NCBI GenBank assembly: GCA_947172415.1 | Contig: OX359200.1 | Span: 1,242,501-1,306,500, forward strand | Reading direction: 5' to 3' | DNA length: 64,000 bases | From: Chondrosia reniformis | Lineage: Eukaryota; Porifera; Demospongiae; Chondrillida; Chondrillidae | Shown here: positions 47,682 through 62,600 of the stretch, one piece after another | Numbering within the stretch: the first letter of the stretch is position 1 | Layout of the letters: each line of letters opens with the position of its first letter | Program-made: the position numbers and the translations under genes | Notes under the pieces: generated by a model | Told to the model about the DNA's origin: nothing | What the model saw: only the letters and a program-made list of their open reading frames with translations | Database searches by the model: none

Positions 47682-50600
47682 ATGGCTGATATGAGCGATG
47701 AGACACCCTTTGAACCGACTCTACCTACAGGTATCTTATAGATTGTTATATCTGACCCCCACAAAGATACCAGGTCGTGATTATTATTTTACACTACTTG
47801 TTCTGGATTGTAGTACCTGTAGATCTACTATTTACTATTTACTAATTCTCAATGCACCTTTGTAGCTTTAAGTGATAAATTGCGCGAAACTGCATCAAAG
47901 CTTCAGGGCATTAGGTGAGTAGATGGCTCATGGACACGTTGTATATCCTGACATGGAATTTGAAACACTTTCTTAGAAAAAATATGAATACAATTACAGT
48001 TGATTTATAACTAATACAGCTACTGTATACAATAAATTTTCTCGTCCTAGAGTTTCGTAGAAGGATATACATTTCCTCTCTGGAGCTACTTTAATTGATA
48101 CTTCATCACCCTACAGCTATGACCCTAAAGGAATTGATTCCCCCTCCCTTAGACTTTTACCCTCATACCATTGCCCCCTAAATTTTGGAAATTCATTTCA
48201 TGTACATGTTACACATGCTTTTACATGTGCAGTTTTGATGACATGAGCTCAGATGATGATGGGGAATTTGAAAAGGAAATGAAGGACATGGTATGTTGAA
48301 ATATGTAGCAAGTACACAGTTCATTGATTTGACAGGAATTGCTGTTATGTTGGTCATTCAAACTGCAGGGTATATATATTAATTGCACTTGGCTTGTGTA
48401 TAGGCTATGAAAACTATGTATTATACAATGGACCCTCACAAATCCGAATGACGAATAACTAATCATACATCACCGCCAATGCCAAACATTTTGGCCTTAC
48501 GCAGACGATTCCAGGTTAACTAAGTGTGATGGAGTCTATAACGAAGGCCAAGAGAGCGCACAAGACCCTAACTGTCGATCACAAACTGAAGCTGCTCAAC
48601 CAGATCGGAAGGAAATCCTATACTGTGCTCTGCGACAAAAATTGAGTGTTGATATACTTTGTACACATTTTGTGAAACTTTTACTAATCCAAACAAATTC
48701 ACTAATCTGAACACATTCCTGTTGCCTTTGGGACAATGCTATTCGGATTGGCGAGGGTCCACTGTATTAATAAAAAAGAGGGACCACGTTTAACATACGT
48801 ATATAAAGGCCTTGGCCTTTTATATCCTTGTGTGCAAGTACTACTAGCTAAATTATTATGTATATATCTTTCACTATTTAAATAGCTAGTACAGAGAGAC
48901 TGTCAGAATCCCATAAAAAGACTTATTTGTTTGTTAGTGTGACTTTGTAGGTAGAAATACTGTTTCCTGTAATGTGTTTAACCTGCGGCTGATAAATAAT
49001 CTCTGAATAATATTATACCTACCAGCCACGTGTCCAAAGTCTGATCTAGGCCAAAGTAGAGGCTGGGGTGATTTACTATGTCAACCGTATAATTATGTAT
49101 TATGATAATTTAGAAACCATTCATTTCGATTATTTTGTACAGTATGTGGACTATGTATGTATAACAATTGTACCAGTGAACTATATAGAATGTATAGAAT
49201 GTATAGTATAGAACAACCACCATATTTGGGGATCAGTTCATGAAGTTTGATTGATTGATGATTTAGAAACATATGTAGCTTTTTAAGATACGAGCCAATC
49301 CTAAAGTAAAGAACAGTGTGGCTTTGGGTTTTAATGCCACTTCTAGGTACCACAAGATAGCTTAAACCTAGCAGAATGGAGGCCACTTTATAGCTCACTT
49401 TATAGTTCACTTGTTCCGCAAAAGAATCATGAGTAGGGCGAGTGGCATAGTGATAGTTAAAGTCTTTGATAGGCAAATGTGGATGAAATACACTTTTCCA
49501 TGTTCCTGTAGCAAAACTTGCTGAAGAATCACGATAGAGTAATTCAGCCAGAGGAACAGATAATGTGAGTGACCACTCCCCCACCTGTAAAGACTGACCT
49601 CCGGAAGCTTTGCTACCTCATTCCAGTGTCATGTGGTTAAGATCACTCTTGTTCCTATAAGTTCACCTCCACTGTCATCACTTAATATGGTCCTTCTGCA
49701 ATTGCTTTTGGAAGTTAATATTCCAGAGACTCTTAATACTATTTTCCATTAGCTGGGTCCAGAAGGGGATGTATACAAAATTACTAAACCATACACAGTC
49801 GACTCCTGATATAAAGAACCCCAAAACCCCAGCATAATAGTTCTTTATAAAAGAAGTTCTATATAATCAAATGTACTTGTCTGCGTATAACAATACAAAA
49901 AACACTTAACCATGCAGTAGGAATACTGTAAAATGCTTACAAAGTTAAAATTACATAAAATAGTCTCTGATATGTGATTGTCCTTGACAAGCTATATGTA
50001 GTAGTTATACCACACTCAAGTGTGATGCATAAGTGATATCTGCCTGAGACAGAAGGTTGAGGGCCATATCACTTAGCTTCACACTTGAGTGTGGTATAAT
50101 TAATATATATCATGTATGACTTGAATCAATTGTAAAGGTGATGATAAGTAAACACAAGTAGGCCTACTGGTGATATAACATTTATCACTAGTTCAAGTGT
50201 GAAATATAAGGTTTGTAACACCCCAGATATCACCCGGTTGCCCTGGTAACGTGATATATATGACTGTACATACATGTTCTCCACCGTTTCACCCACCACT
50301 TCTCTCCAGTTAACCAGATTGTACCTACTCTGCTGACTGGATGAGCTTCCTTTTGGATTAATAGGCTGCTCTACTTGCAAGCATTCACACCTCAGAACTG
50401 GCATTCTTAGTTTTTAAATTATTTTATTTACTTTAGTGAGCTGACAGGTGATGACACTGTTGGTCCTTCTGCCATTTGTGGCTACCAAGTCAATATTCTT
50501 GCCAGCTCCAAGTCCTTGTGTGAGAAAGATGGCTTCCTGTCTGGTAGCAATAAGGTTACCGTGGATACCATCACTTCAAATGTGTTTCATGATCAAGGTT

Positions 50601-53600
50601 GCCATGGAAACCTTGTTTCAGCTAATAAGCAGTTTATTGCTTATACATTGCAAGGTACGTAGGTTCATTTGTAAAAGATATTTATGTACAGTCCTCACAT
50701 ACAGGTTTAGAACTCCAGAAAATAAAGTTTCTCACTTAATCAAAACAAAACATTGTAATTTATATGGAGGTTATATTGACATGACAAACTTGTTAAATGC
50801 TTTACTAAACATATCAAAGAACTTCATTTTTTGAAATCAAATTTTTGTCTAAATATTAGCTGAGATACGTATATAACTTGATGAGGACCATCCTTCCCAA
50901 TGCATGACTGTGGAGATTCCCTTCCTTTAAAATACTATGTATGTACATAATTCATCTGACACTTTTATTGTCTTCCCATCTCAATCCATCTTTTCAATGA
51001 AGTTTTGCCTTTTTAAGGATCCTTCAGTAAATGAATGTTATCTTACTGTTTATTTAATTTCTGGGAGTTCTTATGTGTGTGATGACTGAATTCCAAGAAA
51101 AGTGGGGCTTTATAGAAAAACTTCCATAGGGATTTAATTGAAGCAATTTACATGTTGTGGGGAGAGTTTTAAATGTTGTCTTACTACGCATTTTTTCTTT
51201 TTCCATATAAGGTCGGAATGGCCATGTTATTCGTCTGATTGACCGCTTGAGTGGTGAGAGAGGACTTCTAAAGGACTTTGTAGGGGCTGTTCTTGATCTG
51301 TCCTTTTGCCACGCCAGCTCAAACCTGCTTTCCTGTGTTGACCAAGGAGGTAACCTCTACATCTGGGAGATCACCAAGAGCAACAACAAGATTATGTATC
51401 CCCCCCCAATTCTCAGTACTAGTGGATGTTTTGATTGGTTGAGTGTGCCCACAAGTATGGGACCTCTGTTTTTCAAAAAATATATGTACTTCATTAGAAT
51501 TGTCTGGGAATGTCTGAAAGTGTTTTCTAGTTGTAAAGGTGAAAGGTGCTTCCTGTATCAGTTCTAAGGTGACAGCGCTTTCCTCTCGATTATGTAGGCA
51601 GGATGTGAAATTTCATATCTATAAATTTGTGTATGCACTCAAGATTTATTAATGTTTTATTAATTTTAGATAGACCTTTCTAGAGTAGATAAAAAGTCCT
51701 AAATAAGACAGTGATGCTTCACAGAATAGTTGCAACCTTATCTACCGTAGTGAGCTCAAGATTTAGCTGTACAACATTTGTGCAGTAACTAATTTGTACT
51801 GCTCCTAATTGTACATATATACGTACGTACGTATACATTTGTACGTACATAAAGGTTGTATAAACGGATGCTCTAAATTACGTACGTATGTACTATACAA
51901 GGTACATATAAACACAGCCAATGTAGAGTAGAACCTGTCTTAGACTGTTACTAGATGGTTGGAACAGAATTAAAGTGTTTCTGCCCAATCCTCTTTTGCA
52001 CATGTCCCTTGTATGATTGTCAACCATATATACATTAAATGTGTTTTAGATTACATGGATTTATAGTAATTACAGAGGTTGCTAATGGTAACAGTATATA
52101 AGTATACATACATGAGTACCTCTTGAGTGTTTTCACTTTCAAATTAAGACCACTCTATTGCAGTCTTCTGAATGTTCTTAATTCTAAGATATTTATACTA
52201 CCATGTCTACAAAACCTTTGTACAGCAAAAGATTAATTTTGTAGTTTCTTTGAGTGTCAATTGGCAATTTGTCCCTTAACTCCACACCACAGAGATGAGC
52301 TTGTCATAGCTGTTAAGAGAAGTGGTACTCCGGATAGCTCTCCTCACAGACTTGTGTGGTGTCCTCACGTTGGTCAGGTAGGCATGCAGCCAAAGGAGGA
52401 GGGGCAAGCAAGGACAGACGGTTCTGAAGGAGAGCTGGCAAGAAATAAAAGTAGTTGTAGCAGCGATGAGGATTGTCTGCTCATTGTAGCTTCACATGGC
52501 AGTCAAGTAAGTGTGCAGCTATACTGTAGTGTAAAGGTTCCTTTGGTATTATGCGTATATAGGATGTTCAGTATGTATAATTTAGGTAGACTATATATAT
52601 GAATGCAGATTTTGTTAAAATTAAATACTATTTGAGAGAGGCCGATGGCCAAAATATTCTCTGAAAGCGTATATGCAAACTTTTAGATATTCTCCTTTAG
52701 GCTATATAAGCCAGGTCTGATCTGAATTATCATTCTATCATTCCAAGTATTACCAGTGCTTTCCTATGTAATGTTATTTTAGTAATTGTTTAACCCTTTT
52801 GGTTCCATATAATAGCTATGAATATGATTATAAACTACAATGAATATGATTTATAACTGTTGAATGATATCTAATGGGGAATGATTGCAAAATAGAAGGG
52901 GAACTAAAGCAGCAGTTGTTTAGAAAAGTGATAAATGGTAGAGTTAGCAGACGTCTTCTCTTTGACTTGCAAACTAGTTGGCATTGCAGAGTTGTTGACC
53001 ATCAATAAGATAGGTCACTGTTGCATTAGCTTGATAGTGCAGGGCAGTCAAGTACTCATTGGGCGGCATGGCATAGCAGCTGGCATACTGCAAGGAGAGA
53101 GGAAAAGGTTGGTGATATTACTTTGGCAGATGGGCGGGGCTTATTAAGAGTAGGAGGTACAGCTATTATTGCATGCATATCACAGAGCACCTGGCATGAT
53201 ATGTCTAGCTTACATTGATGTAACTATCAAAGCTAGTCATGAAGTCGACATACTGTAGTTGTATGTAAGCACTCAATAACTGGCTATTTCCAGTCCCTAA
53301 TTATATTCATTAGGGGCTCTCTAAATGGCTTAGTACTTACAGGAGCAGCTTCTTGAGTTATTTTTTCTGCAGTGGGAATTGTAATTCTCTGATTTGAGAG
53401 CTACAGGAAGAGGTATTTGTGAAATTAGTGCAAGTTTACATTTCTACTTTTATCATAAACATCAGTGTGGTGTAATGTCAGATACTGAACAGTATGTTTG
53501 TGCGTGTGGTTATATTATTGTTAGGGATTGGGTCAATTTATAGGAAATGTGAATGTGAGAATTGAAGCTTACAAATTCTGATATGTCTTCTGCAACATGC

Positions 53601-56600
53601 GGAACAGAGCTTTGAGTTAAGTTGAGCAATGTGTCAATTGTCTGTGGTATGTCCTGGGTCCTTGCGACCTCCATAACACTCTTGTTAAAAGACAGCTGGA
53701 ACCTCACAAATGATTTGTAGTCATCCAGAAGGTCGTCCAATAGCTCAGCACACTGAAAATTGAGGTCGGGTAAATCAAACTTTTAAATTATAATTTTTTC
53801 CATATAATATGAATTTATAGTCTTCTTTTGTACATGCATGGTTGTGGTACGTAATTCACATCTTGCTATGGCTACTTACTGAAAGAGGTGTGGAGTGTGC
53901 ATTGACAATGGCACTGTAGCATGAAGCATTGCTGACATTTTGAAACATTTTTCCAATTCCTTCGTATCCCATCTACGTGTATAAGAGCATTTGCAACAGT
54001 TGTAAAATGATGCCAAGAATTGAGGGAGCAATTAAAGGCTTTATACTTACCTCGTTTGTATCAATCTGAATAACAAGGATTAGATAGTCTAATCTGTATA
54101 CTGAGCGGATCGCTTCAGCATAAAGCTGGCTACTGCTGGGTACTGGGGCGCTGTGTACTCCAGGTGCCATTGCGAAGAGAGCTCCCACCAAAAGTACAAC
54201 TAGCATCTTTGCTTTCTTGTTTGTCAAAGTTTAAGGACTTGAGACTTGGTAGAAATTTTAATTTGAAATCTTGGAATGGCTTCACTGAGTAGCTCTCATC
54301 TTTTTATACTTTTTTTCCATTTGCAAATATTGGTGACCTGACATCAGCATTCGGTAGAAAAATGCAGTCCAAAGATTGGTCATATTCTGTGAATTTTGAT
54401 TGTAATAATTTCAGTTCAATTTACTGACATGTAGTTACCATTTCCTTACTGACTCACCTTGCTTCTGAAGGGTCTTGGGAAAAATCACCTGCTTTTCCCC
54501 AGTTTCCTTAATGATATTCATAGCAAGTCATGAATATTATTAATTGAGGGTTATCTTGCAGTATATATGATATCAAGCTGCTTGCCAATCTGCAACTGAA
54601 TGCAATTGAAGAATTTAAATTATTTTGTTCGATGTTGAAATGTGTTTAGATGCAATGTTGTTCATATTTAGGAATACTGTTGAAATGTGTTAGATGCAAT
54701 GTTGTTCATGTTTAGGAATACCAGGCTCAGGATGTGGTTAATTGCACAATCCCTAAGATGTAACATCTATATTAAGCCTAATTACGTACATTATTTCACA
54801 ATTCTTCTGTGGATTGGACAATCAAATAGTATAAATAATAATAAATAATGATTTATTTAAGTGACAAATGCAAAATTGAAACACTAAGCCAGACTGGGCC
54901 CATGAGTCACTAAATTAAAGGTTCAAATGTTCTGCTTAAATTATACAACCAGAAACCAGAAATGATACCTATAATACTATGATATTGTTCCTTGATCCTT
55001 GATCATTTGGTGAGCTTGCATTATATACTTTGCTGGATTAGCTAACCTAAATGCAAGATACGTATTTATATGTCATTATATACATATCTATAGGCCAATT
55101 AATTGTGATGATATGTAATAGGTCTTATATTTAAACACACTACGTATATGTACCAATTTATATAAATATATGTGCATTTGTACATATACGTATTATTGTA
55201 TATGTTAAATCAATATTTCACAAGGAAAGGTTATTCATAGATACATCTTCAAAAAAACTGGGACTTGATTTCATTACATTTAACAGATGGTTCACGTTCC
55301 TCTCAGTGAGTTTCACAGACTTTAATTACTAGTGCATGGACTGACAAAAGATCAAGAAGAAGACAAAGATTGCCAGGGTCACTGATGAAGGGTGGAATTC
55401 CCAGAAGCAGCTGTCTGGCCAAGTGGAGTGGAGTGGAGAAGGAGAGGGAGAAACTCTTGTATCCTCATCCAAAGCTCTCACTAGGTTTAGTTCCCTATAG
55501 GCCTTTACTCTAAAGTAGATGTACGTAACATGTTCATAAATGGTGTTAGATTACTCATAGAATGAGTGTCATTATTTGTATACACATGTTTATTGTCAAT
55601 GATTGTATCATTCTCTACTGGTGCCAGCAGTAAGTATGTATGTTTAACTGTTTTTGGTATATTTTTAATATCTGTTCTTATGTACGTTTAATCATTATAT
55701 CATTAATTTGAGGTCATTATGACTCAGAGTTTAATAATTGAATGTAAGGATTGTATGGACTTTGAACATTTATACTTTTTTAATATAATAATAATAATTA
55801 TAATAATAATAAAAAGGACAAAGGAATTACAAAACGCTATTAAAGAGATAAATAATGGTTCAATAAAAGAGGAGTCATCCGTCTGTTAAGAAACTTCTAT
55901 AAGATATCTTCTAGCTTTGGCTAACATATGTCACTGCAAGAGGGTGTTAGTTTGCAAAGCTTTGCTAAAATGATCACTCCCCGGGCTGATAGTGGAATGA
56001 GAATATCTCGAACACTTTTATCCTTTGGTGAGAGAGAAGGATGGTATTCAAAGGTGAAGATATGTTGCACACAGGTCAACTTGGCACTTATGAGCATATG
56101 GTATACCTACGTACCTACGTATATATACGTACGTATGATGCGTGGTTTATAGGTACAGGTCTGTATATGTATGTATAGATGAACCAATAAATTAAAGTGA
56201 TTACTGAATAATTTGCTTAGTATAATATGAGAAAACATGAAAGAAACATTGGTGATTTAGCTCAGTGGCAGAGTGCTTGTAACTAAACTAGTTGTAAAGC
56301 GTTTGATTGCTAGTGATTGCATCTTTTGTATTGCCTGTTTTTTAAAATAAAACGGTTGTGGTCTGATTGTCTACTGATTACTATTGTATGTACATATATA
56401 CACAATAGAATATGTGTTACCTGAATGTTGGTATATGCTGTGTTGTCATAACTCTGAAGCTTAACACCAGAACAGATAAACTATATGAATTAGAAATAGA
56501 AAAGAAATCCTTAATAATTGCTATACTTTCAGCTTCAATAGCAATTTAGGTAAACTTGAAAGCTGTAAATACCAATAAAATAAAATTTATCAAGTTGGTG

Positions 56601-59600
56601 CATGCTTACTATGGAAATATACCACCTACTACTCACCAGATCTTGGAGGTCACTTGTAGCCCTGTTAATTGATCCAGGGAGGTGCATTAGAAGACGCAGC
56701 AACTCGGTTGTGTAGGGTTGGTTCCTGAGTATTAGCTGCCTAAGAAAGTTACTATAAGCATTGCCATATTTGACAAGTACATTGTAATCATTAACCAAGC
56801 TCTTCAAGATCTAATAACAAAGGAGATACACAATAATTAAGTGAGGTGTCACAAAGGTCCAGGAACAGTGAAGTGGTTGGAATATGAGGAGTTAGGTGAC
56901 AGTGTTTGTTTAGTTATAAAGAGCTGGGGCAGATAATATTAAAGATCAGTTGCTGAGTGTCAGTGGAAATAAAGGAGGGTATTGCTTACCATTTCTGGGT
57001 TATTTGGTGGAAACAGCGTTACTATTTGACAGAGGCCTTTTAGTGACACTAGTGGAGTTAGTGGTCCAACTAGAGCACTGTCCTGTGTGGAATACAGTAC
57101 AAGTCACACACTATTTCTTAAATAATATAAAGTTTATTCTTACTTCTCTGTTGGCAATGAAGATTGATTCTAATGTCTTGTTGAATTGTAATACACTTAG
57201 TATTGCCTTCTCAGCTTTTTCTGGTTTAAGAATAACACCTGATGCAACTGAAGCTCCTGAAAGAGCTACAATTAACACCGCTAGAATGAATCCATTTAGT
57301 AGCATTGTTGAAACGTTGTAAAACAGCTTTTGGATCACTTTTGATTTAATTTAACTCTTTCCCAGCTGTGTACCGACACACTGAATATTATTCAACTCTT
57401 GGTGCCTTTAAATACCTCTTGGTATGAGTAATGTCATTCTGATTGGGAAATTACAGGGGGAAAATACACATTTGTATTTATGATTCATGTTGGGATAATA
57501 ATATTCATGATTTAATGATATTCATAAATTAATGATATTCATGATTAAACTGGGTGTTATTTGATATGTAAGGGTTAAGGGAACATCTTGTGTGCTAATT
57601 CTTAGTAAGGCAACTTCTAAGAATATTATACTGAATGGTATAATTTATTCTTCATCTTTGTAAATGCCTTATGACCACAAGTATTAGGGAATAGTGAGAA
57701 AGTGTACTAATGTTTGTTTGGGTCCTACCCTCAGAAACGGAAGGTACCGTCAGCGCCCTGAGTCATTCTAGTGGTCAGACGGGATGTATTCATGGAATTT
57801 AACAGTTCCTATGTACAAACAATCACCCTACCTTCTAACTCACAATATCACCCTTCTTTAGACTAAAAGCCATTCTTACCTTTTTAGACATACACCAGAT
57901 TTCCAATTGCAATCTGTGTAACAACTTGCCTCTTTATCAGTGTAGAGATGTTTGGTTGCTAACAAGTTCACCATTAAGACATTCCTTGTTTCAGTACTCA
58001 CTGGTAGCATTGTACATAATGAGACGGTTACCTAGTAACAGGATGGTTTTAGTAACTTCTGACTTGATACGTACTTCTCTAAAATCAATAACTGATTGTA
58101 CTTAAGCAAGTAAGAATATATATATACTACAGTGAAAGACACAGTAGATTTGTCAATAGTTTAGAAATAGAAACAGCTAAACTAATTATGATATTGTCAG
58201 TACAACCCCTTTCATTTGCAGCATGATGCAATCTTAGTTTGTATCTAAGGGAAGGGTAAGGAGTGTAGATATGGGGTAAGGAGTGTAGATATGGGGTAAG
58301 GAGTGTAGATATGAGGTAAGGAGTGTAGATATGAGGTTAGGAGTGCTGATATGGGGTAAGGAGTGTAGATATGAGGTAAGGAGTGCAGATATGGGGTAAG
58401 GAGTGCTGATATGGGGTAAGGAATGTAGATATGGGGTAAGGAGTGCAGATATGGGGTAAGGAATGTAGATATGAGGGAAGGAGTGTATATGAGCGTAGAT
58501 GTACGTATAGGTGAATTCAGTGCATGTATAACTTAATACCTTTGCCTCAATTAACTTTTTTGTATATTGAAATATCTGTAGGTTGAAATATGGGACCTTG
58601 ACATTTTGAAAGACATTTATGGAGAGAGAAAGGTTGTTGAAAGACAAAGTGTGGAGGAAGGTGTGAAGACAGTAGAAAGAGGTCATTCTGGTGTAAGTTG
58701 CACTAAACATTAGTGCTTCTATTCCTATGTACGTACGTATATTATATGTATGTATAAATATGTTATATGTTTTTGCTGATGAAACCTTAGGTCAAAACAT
58801 TCAAATGTGTCCAATAAGTAAGGGTTATGCTCAAATAAATATCAACAATACACGAGCCATATATGTATTATAATGCAAAAGGTTAATTATTATAGTCTAA
58901 TTCACAATGCTAATGTCAGCGTTAGAATGGAGAATACAGCTAATTTGAAATATTATGCAAGCTGATTTTAATATTGATCTCTTTCAAATTCTCATCTGCT
59001 TTATACTACATTTTTGAGCAAATAGTGTCTTCTTTTGCCAAAGAATGCAAAGGAAGTGTGTTACTGTGAATTGGCTGTAATGGGACCAGTTTCAATCTCT
59101 TCATTTGCCTAGCTTTCTTATCTAATAACTTCTATCTTAAATTTATGTGTTTGTAGGACATATATGATATTGCCTTATCACCAGATGGCAATGTCATGGC
59201 AACTGCTTGTCAGGATGGACATGTTAGATTCTGGCAGGTTGATTTTGACAGCCAGGATCACCCAAAGTGAGTTCAAACACTAAAACATATTGTCTTAATC
59301 AATCTCAAAAATGATTGGAAATTTTGAATACTAATATCTTCAGTGTGAATAATATTGTGTTTATGAGGTGGATAATATCCCTTAATCAGTTAATGTAGAT
59401 TCTGCTCTCAAGGCATATTTCTATGAATGATTGATGCATTTAGATTTGAGGTAGAGTTTGAATTTTTCTTCTTTACTTGTTTTCCTCAGTTGTTTACACG
59501 ACTGGACTCCTCACGATGGTGCTCCCGTCACCAGAGTTCTCTTCTGTGACGACCTGGTGACATCGGATCCTTTGTAAGGCTTCTCAGATGGTATCACTAC

Positions 59601-62600
59601 TTTGGTTGAAAAAAAAAGTACATCTTTGCTACATTTCATGTTCTAGGAATCAGGAATTTTGGAGGTTTCTTATTACGGCTTCGGATTTAAATTCAGATTT
59701 AAAGATTTGGTGCACTGTGTCATGGAAATGTCTACAAACTGTAAAGTAAGTAATATTCTCCCCTACCAACCATTCAATAGCTTCTAAGACACTCTGTCAA
59801 CTCTCTATCAATTGTTTCATTTTTATTTTTATTTGAAACTCTCCAGGTTTTCACAGCCTGCTAATTCAAAGTAAGTATAACTTTCATATGGGGAATTCCC
59901 TATTGAATTGTCTCATATACTATATTTAGACAGTAAGAATGTTTGGTTATTTTATATTGTTCTACTTCAGGGACCAGCCCAGACCTCATCTGGTGATCCA
60001 CCTGGACCTCTCAGCCAATTACTGTGTCGTGACTGACACCAAACGAATGGTACGCTTACATGTATGAATAATACGTTTGAATATTTATGAATAATATTTG
60101 AATAATATGTAGTAATAACAATATTTGAATAATATGTATGTGAATAATGTGTGTGAATATTATGTTTGAATAGTGCGTGTTTAAATGAGCAACTGTGAAC
60201 AAAGGCAATAGTAAATTAGTTGTTTCACAATGTAGTAATTTCCTTTACGTTTCTTGGTAACCTAAATGAATGACTTTATTGTAGTCCTGGAAACAAGTAT
60301 TAATTTGCATTAATGATATTCATAGTCTGTTTGTTATGATTAACAATATTCATATCTTTGGCTTCCATTATTGTACGATTTGTTGCATTGCTATATTTGT
60401 ACTCTGGAAGTACAAATAAAATAATTAAACTAGCCAATCATTTGAGCATCTAAAGACGCAGTTTTTTGCTCTCTTTTCCCATTGGACATTTTGACCCTGG
60501 GGGTCTTCTTCAGTGACCCAGGGTCGAAATGTCTGACGAAAAAAAAAAAACTGCGTGTTTAGACGCTCAAATTATAAAAAGATGAACCATCCAAAAGATA
60601 AGTTTGACACAGTTAGAAGAAATCCTTATTCTAGCCTTATTACCTATACTGTATGTCAGTGTTCAACCCCTCCTCCTCTGCCCTCAGGTTGTCTACGTAT
60701 TGCAGCTTCAACTTGACTGTCTAATGGGTCTGGCTAGTTTCACGAGCATCAGAGAGTACATCCTGACCCAACCCATCATTAGCTTTGTCCTGGCAAAGTC
60801 AATGATTGTTCAAGGGCAGCAAGAAGAGGTTTTTGGCATGGATGATAACATGGATCCTCAAGTTGTTCCTGCCAGCACAGGAAAGATGTTTGACAGTAGA
60901 AGAGACACAGTTCAGATTCAACTGTACTGTGTTCAGACAAAGTATGTATGTCACTCATTCACGTATCCAGGATCTCTTTAAAATGTTATTACAACGGGGA
61001 GGGGAAACAGATGGTAGAGAAAGTTTAGGGGAGGGATAAATCAATCTGGTTAGACAGTGAACCAGTTAGGGACTCTAAGGGTATTTCCCAGGAATTTTAC
61101 TTTTATTATTCTTCTGAGATTGAGGAGGTGGCTAAAAACCCAAAGAAGGGAAAACATAACTGACTGAGGGTTGTCCAAGCCAGATACACCTTGCCTTATA
61201 CACTCCAACTTCATGTATCTATACTTCCGATCTACACTGATCTACAATGATCTACAATGATCTATACACTGATCTATACACTGATCTACACTGACTGATA
61301 AACATGTCTTGTATTTCATGTTTTAGATCAGTGCAGGGAATGACCATTCAGTATGAGCCACACGACCTTCTGCTTCAGCTTCCACCTCAACTGAAAGAAG
61401 AGAGAGAATTGGATAAGCGTTTCCAGGAACTCTCGGCCACAAGTAAGTAGCTGTGTCTATGTACATAAGATCTGATGTGCATGGGACCAGATCTGATGTG
61501 CGTGGGACCAGATATGATGTGCGTGGGACCAGATATGATGCATGGGTGTAGAAATTGTTAAGAGTTACAATATGTATGAAGATAGTATATAGACTCTGTA
61601 TGGTCATCACTTGTACTTGTTTTCTATCTTTTAAGGTGAACAAAGGAATGATAAAGGACAACTGTCTACAGAATACAGTCTAGACCCGCTAGATCCTCAA
61701 TTTATGCCAAGACCACTTCTCCAGAGCACAGTAATGGATCCACAGCAAGGCCTTTCCTATCTCTTTGGACCCAAGCCTGGTCTCCCCAGTCAGCAAAATG
61801 AAAAGAAAAGTAACTCGGAAGATACCTCTAGTAAGAGTAGGACCCTGTTAGAAAATCAATCAGAGGATGCAGCTCAATCCACATTAGAATTGGCAACTGC
61901 ATCAAGCAGTCATATTTTGACCTCTGATATCTCTGCCTCTCTACCACTCCCCTCAAGCAATCAGTCCCTGGATTATGAAGATGGTAGCCCTCCACTGGGA
62001 AGCACTGAATCAGCCCAGAAGTCCCTCAACACCATACACGCCCTTTTGGGTGGGACACACCCACCTTTGTTTCCAGAGGTATCATCAACATCACAACTTG
62101 AGATTAAATCCATCCTTTCAAATTTTTCAAAAGAATCTCCTTGGCCTGACACAACGTTCTCTCCTGACAAAAAGAGCACAAGAGAGATCGTTTCCTCTGG
62201 TTCAACTGAGCAAGACACTTTGGCAGCACCAGAAGGAGAAATGGAAGCTGAGGGTGGTGGTGGCAAGGATTCCCATTCTCAAATTAGCCATGAGACCAAT
62301 TTGCAGTCAGAAGCCATCTTTATGAAACCTGATTCAGTTTCAGACACCTGGCCTGATATCACGTCTGAGGAGACTATAACCATGCGTTTCCAAGACAACT
62401 CACACTCTGAGGACTCTCAGCCAAGTCTATTAGATGGGGAGGATAGCCATGTAACAGGGAAAACCCCTTCTCAATGTGATAAGGAGAGTAGTGAATCATC
62501 CTTTGAAGTTACATCAATGGATGAGACGTCCACACTCCATCAAGACCTTTCCATGCACAAGGCTGACGGTCTGCAGGAAATTTACCTCAAGAAATCAGAT

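Noticed and set aside
58234-58710. 158-codon Ser/Leu/Tyr-rich minus-strand frame
   Set aside because: Mostly the 20-bp array, and it overlaps an EDC4 exon on the other strand.
61973-62325. Frames of about 100 codons on both strands within the EDC4 linker
   Set aside because: Shadows of the EDC4 coding exon in other frames.
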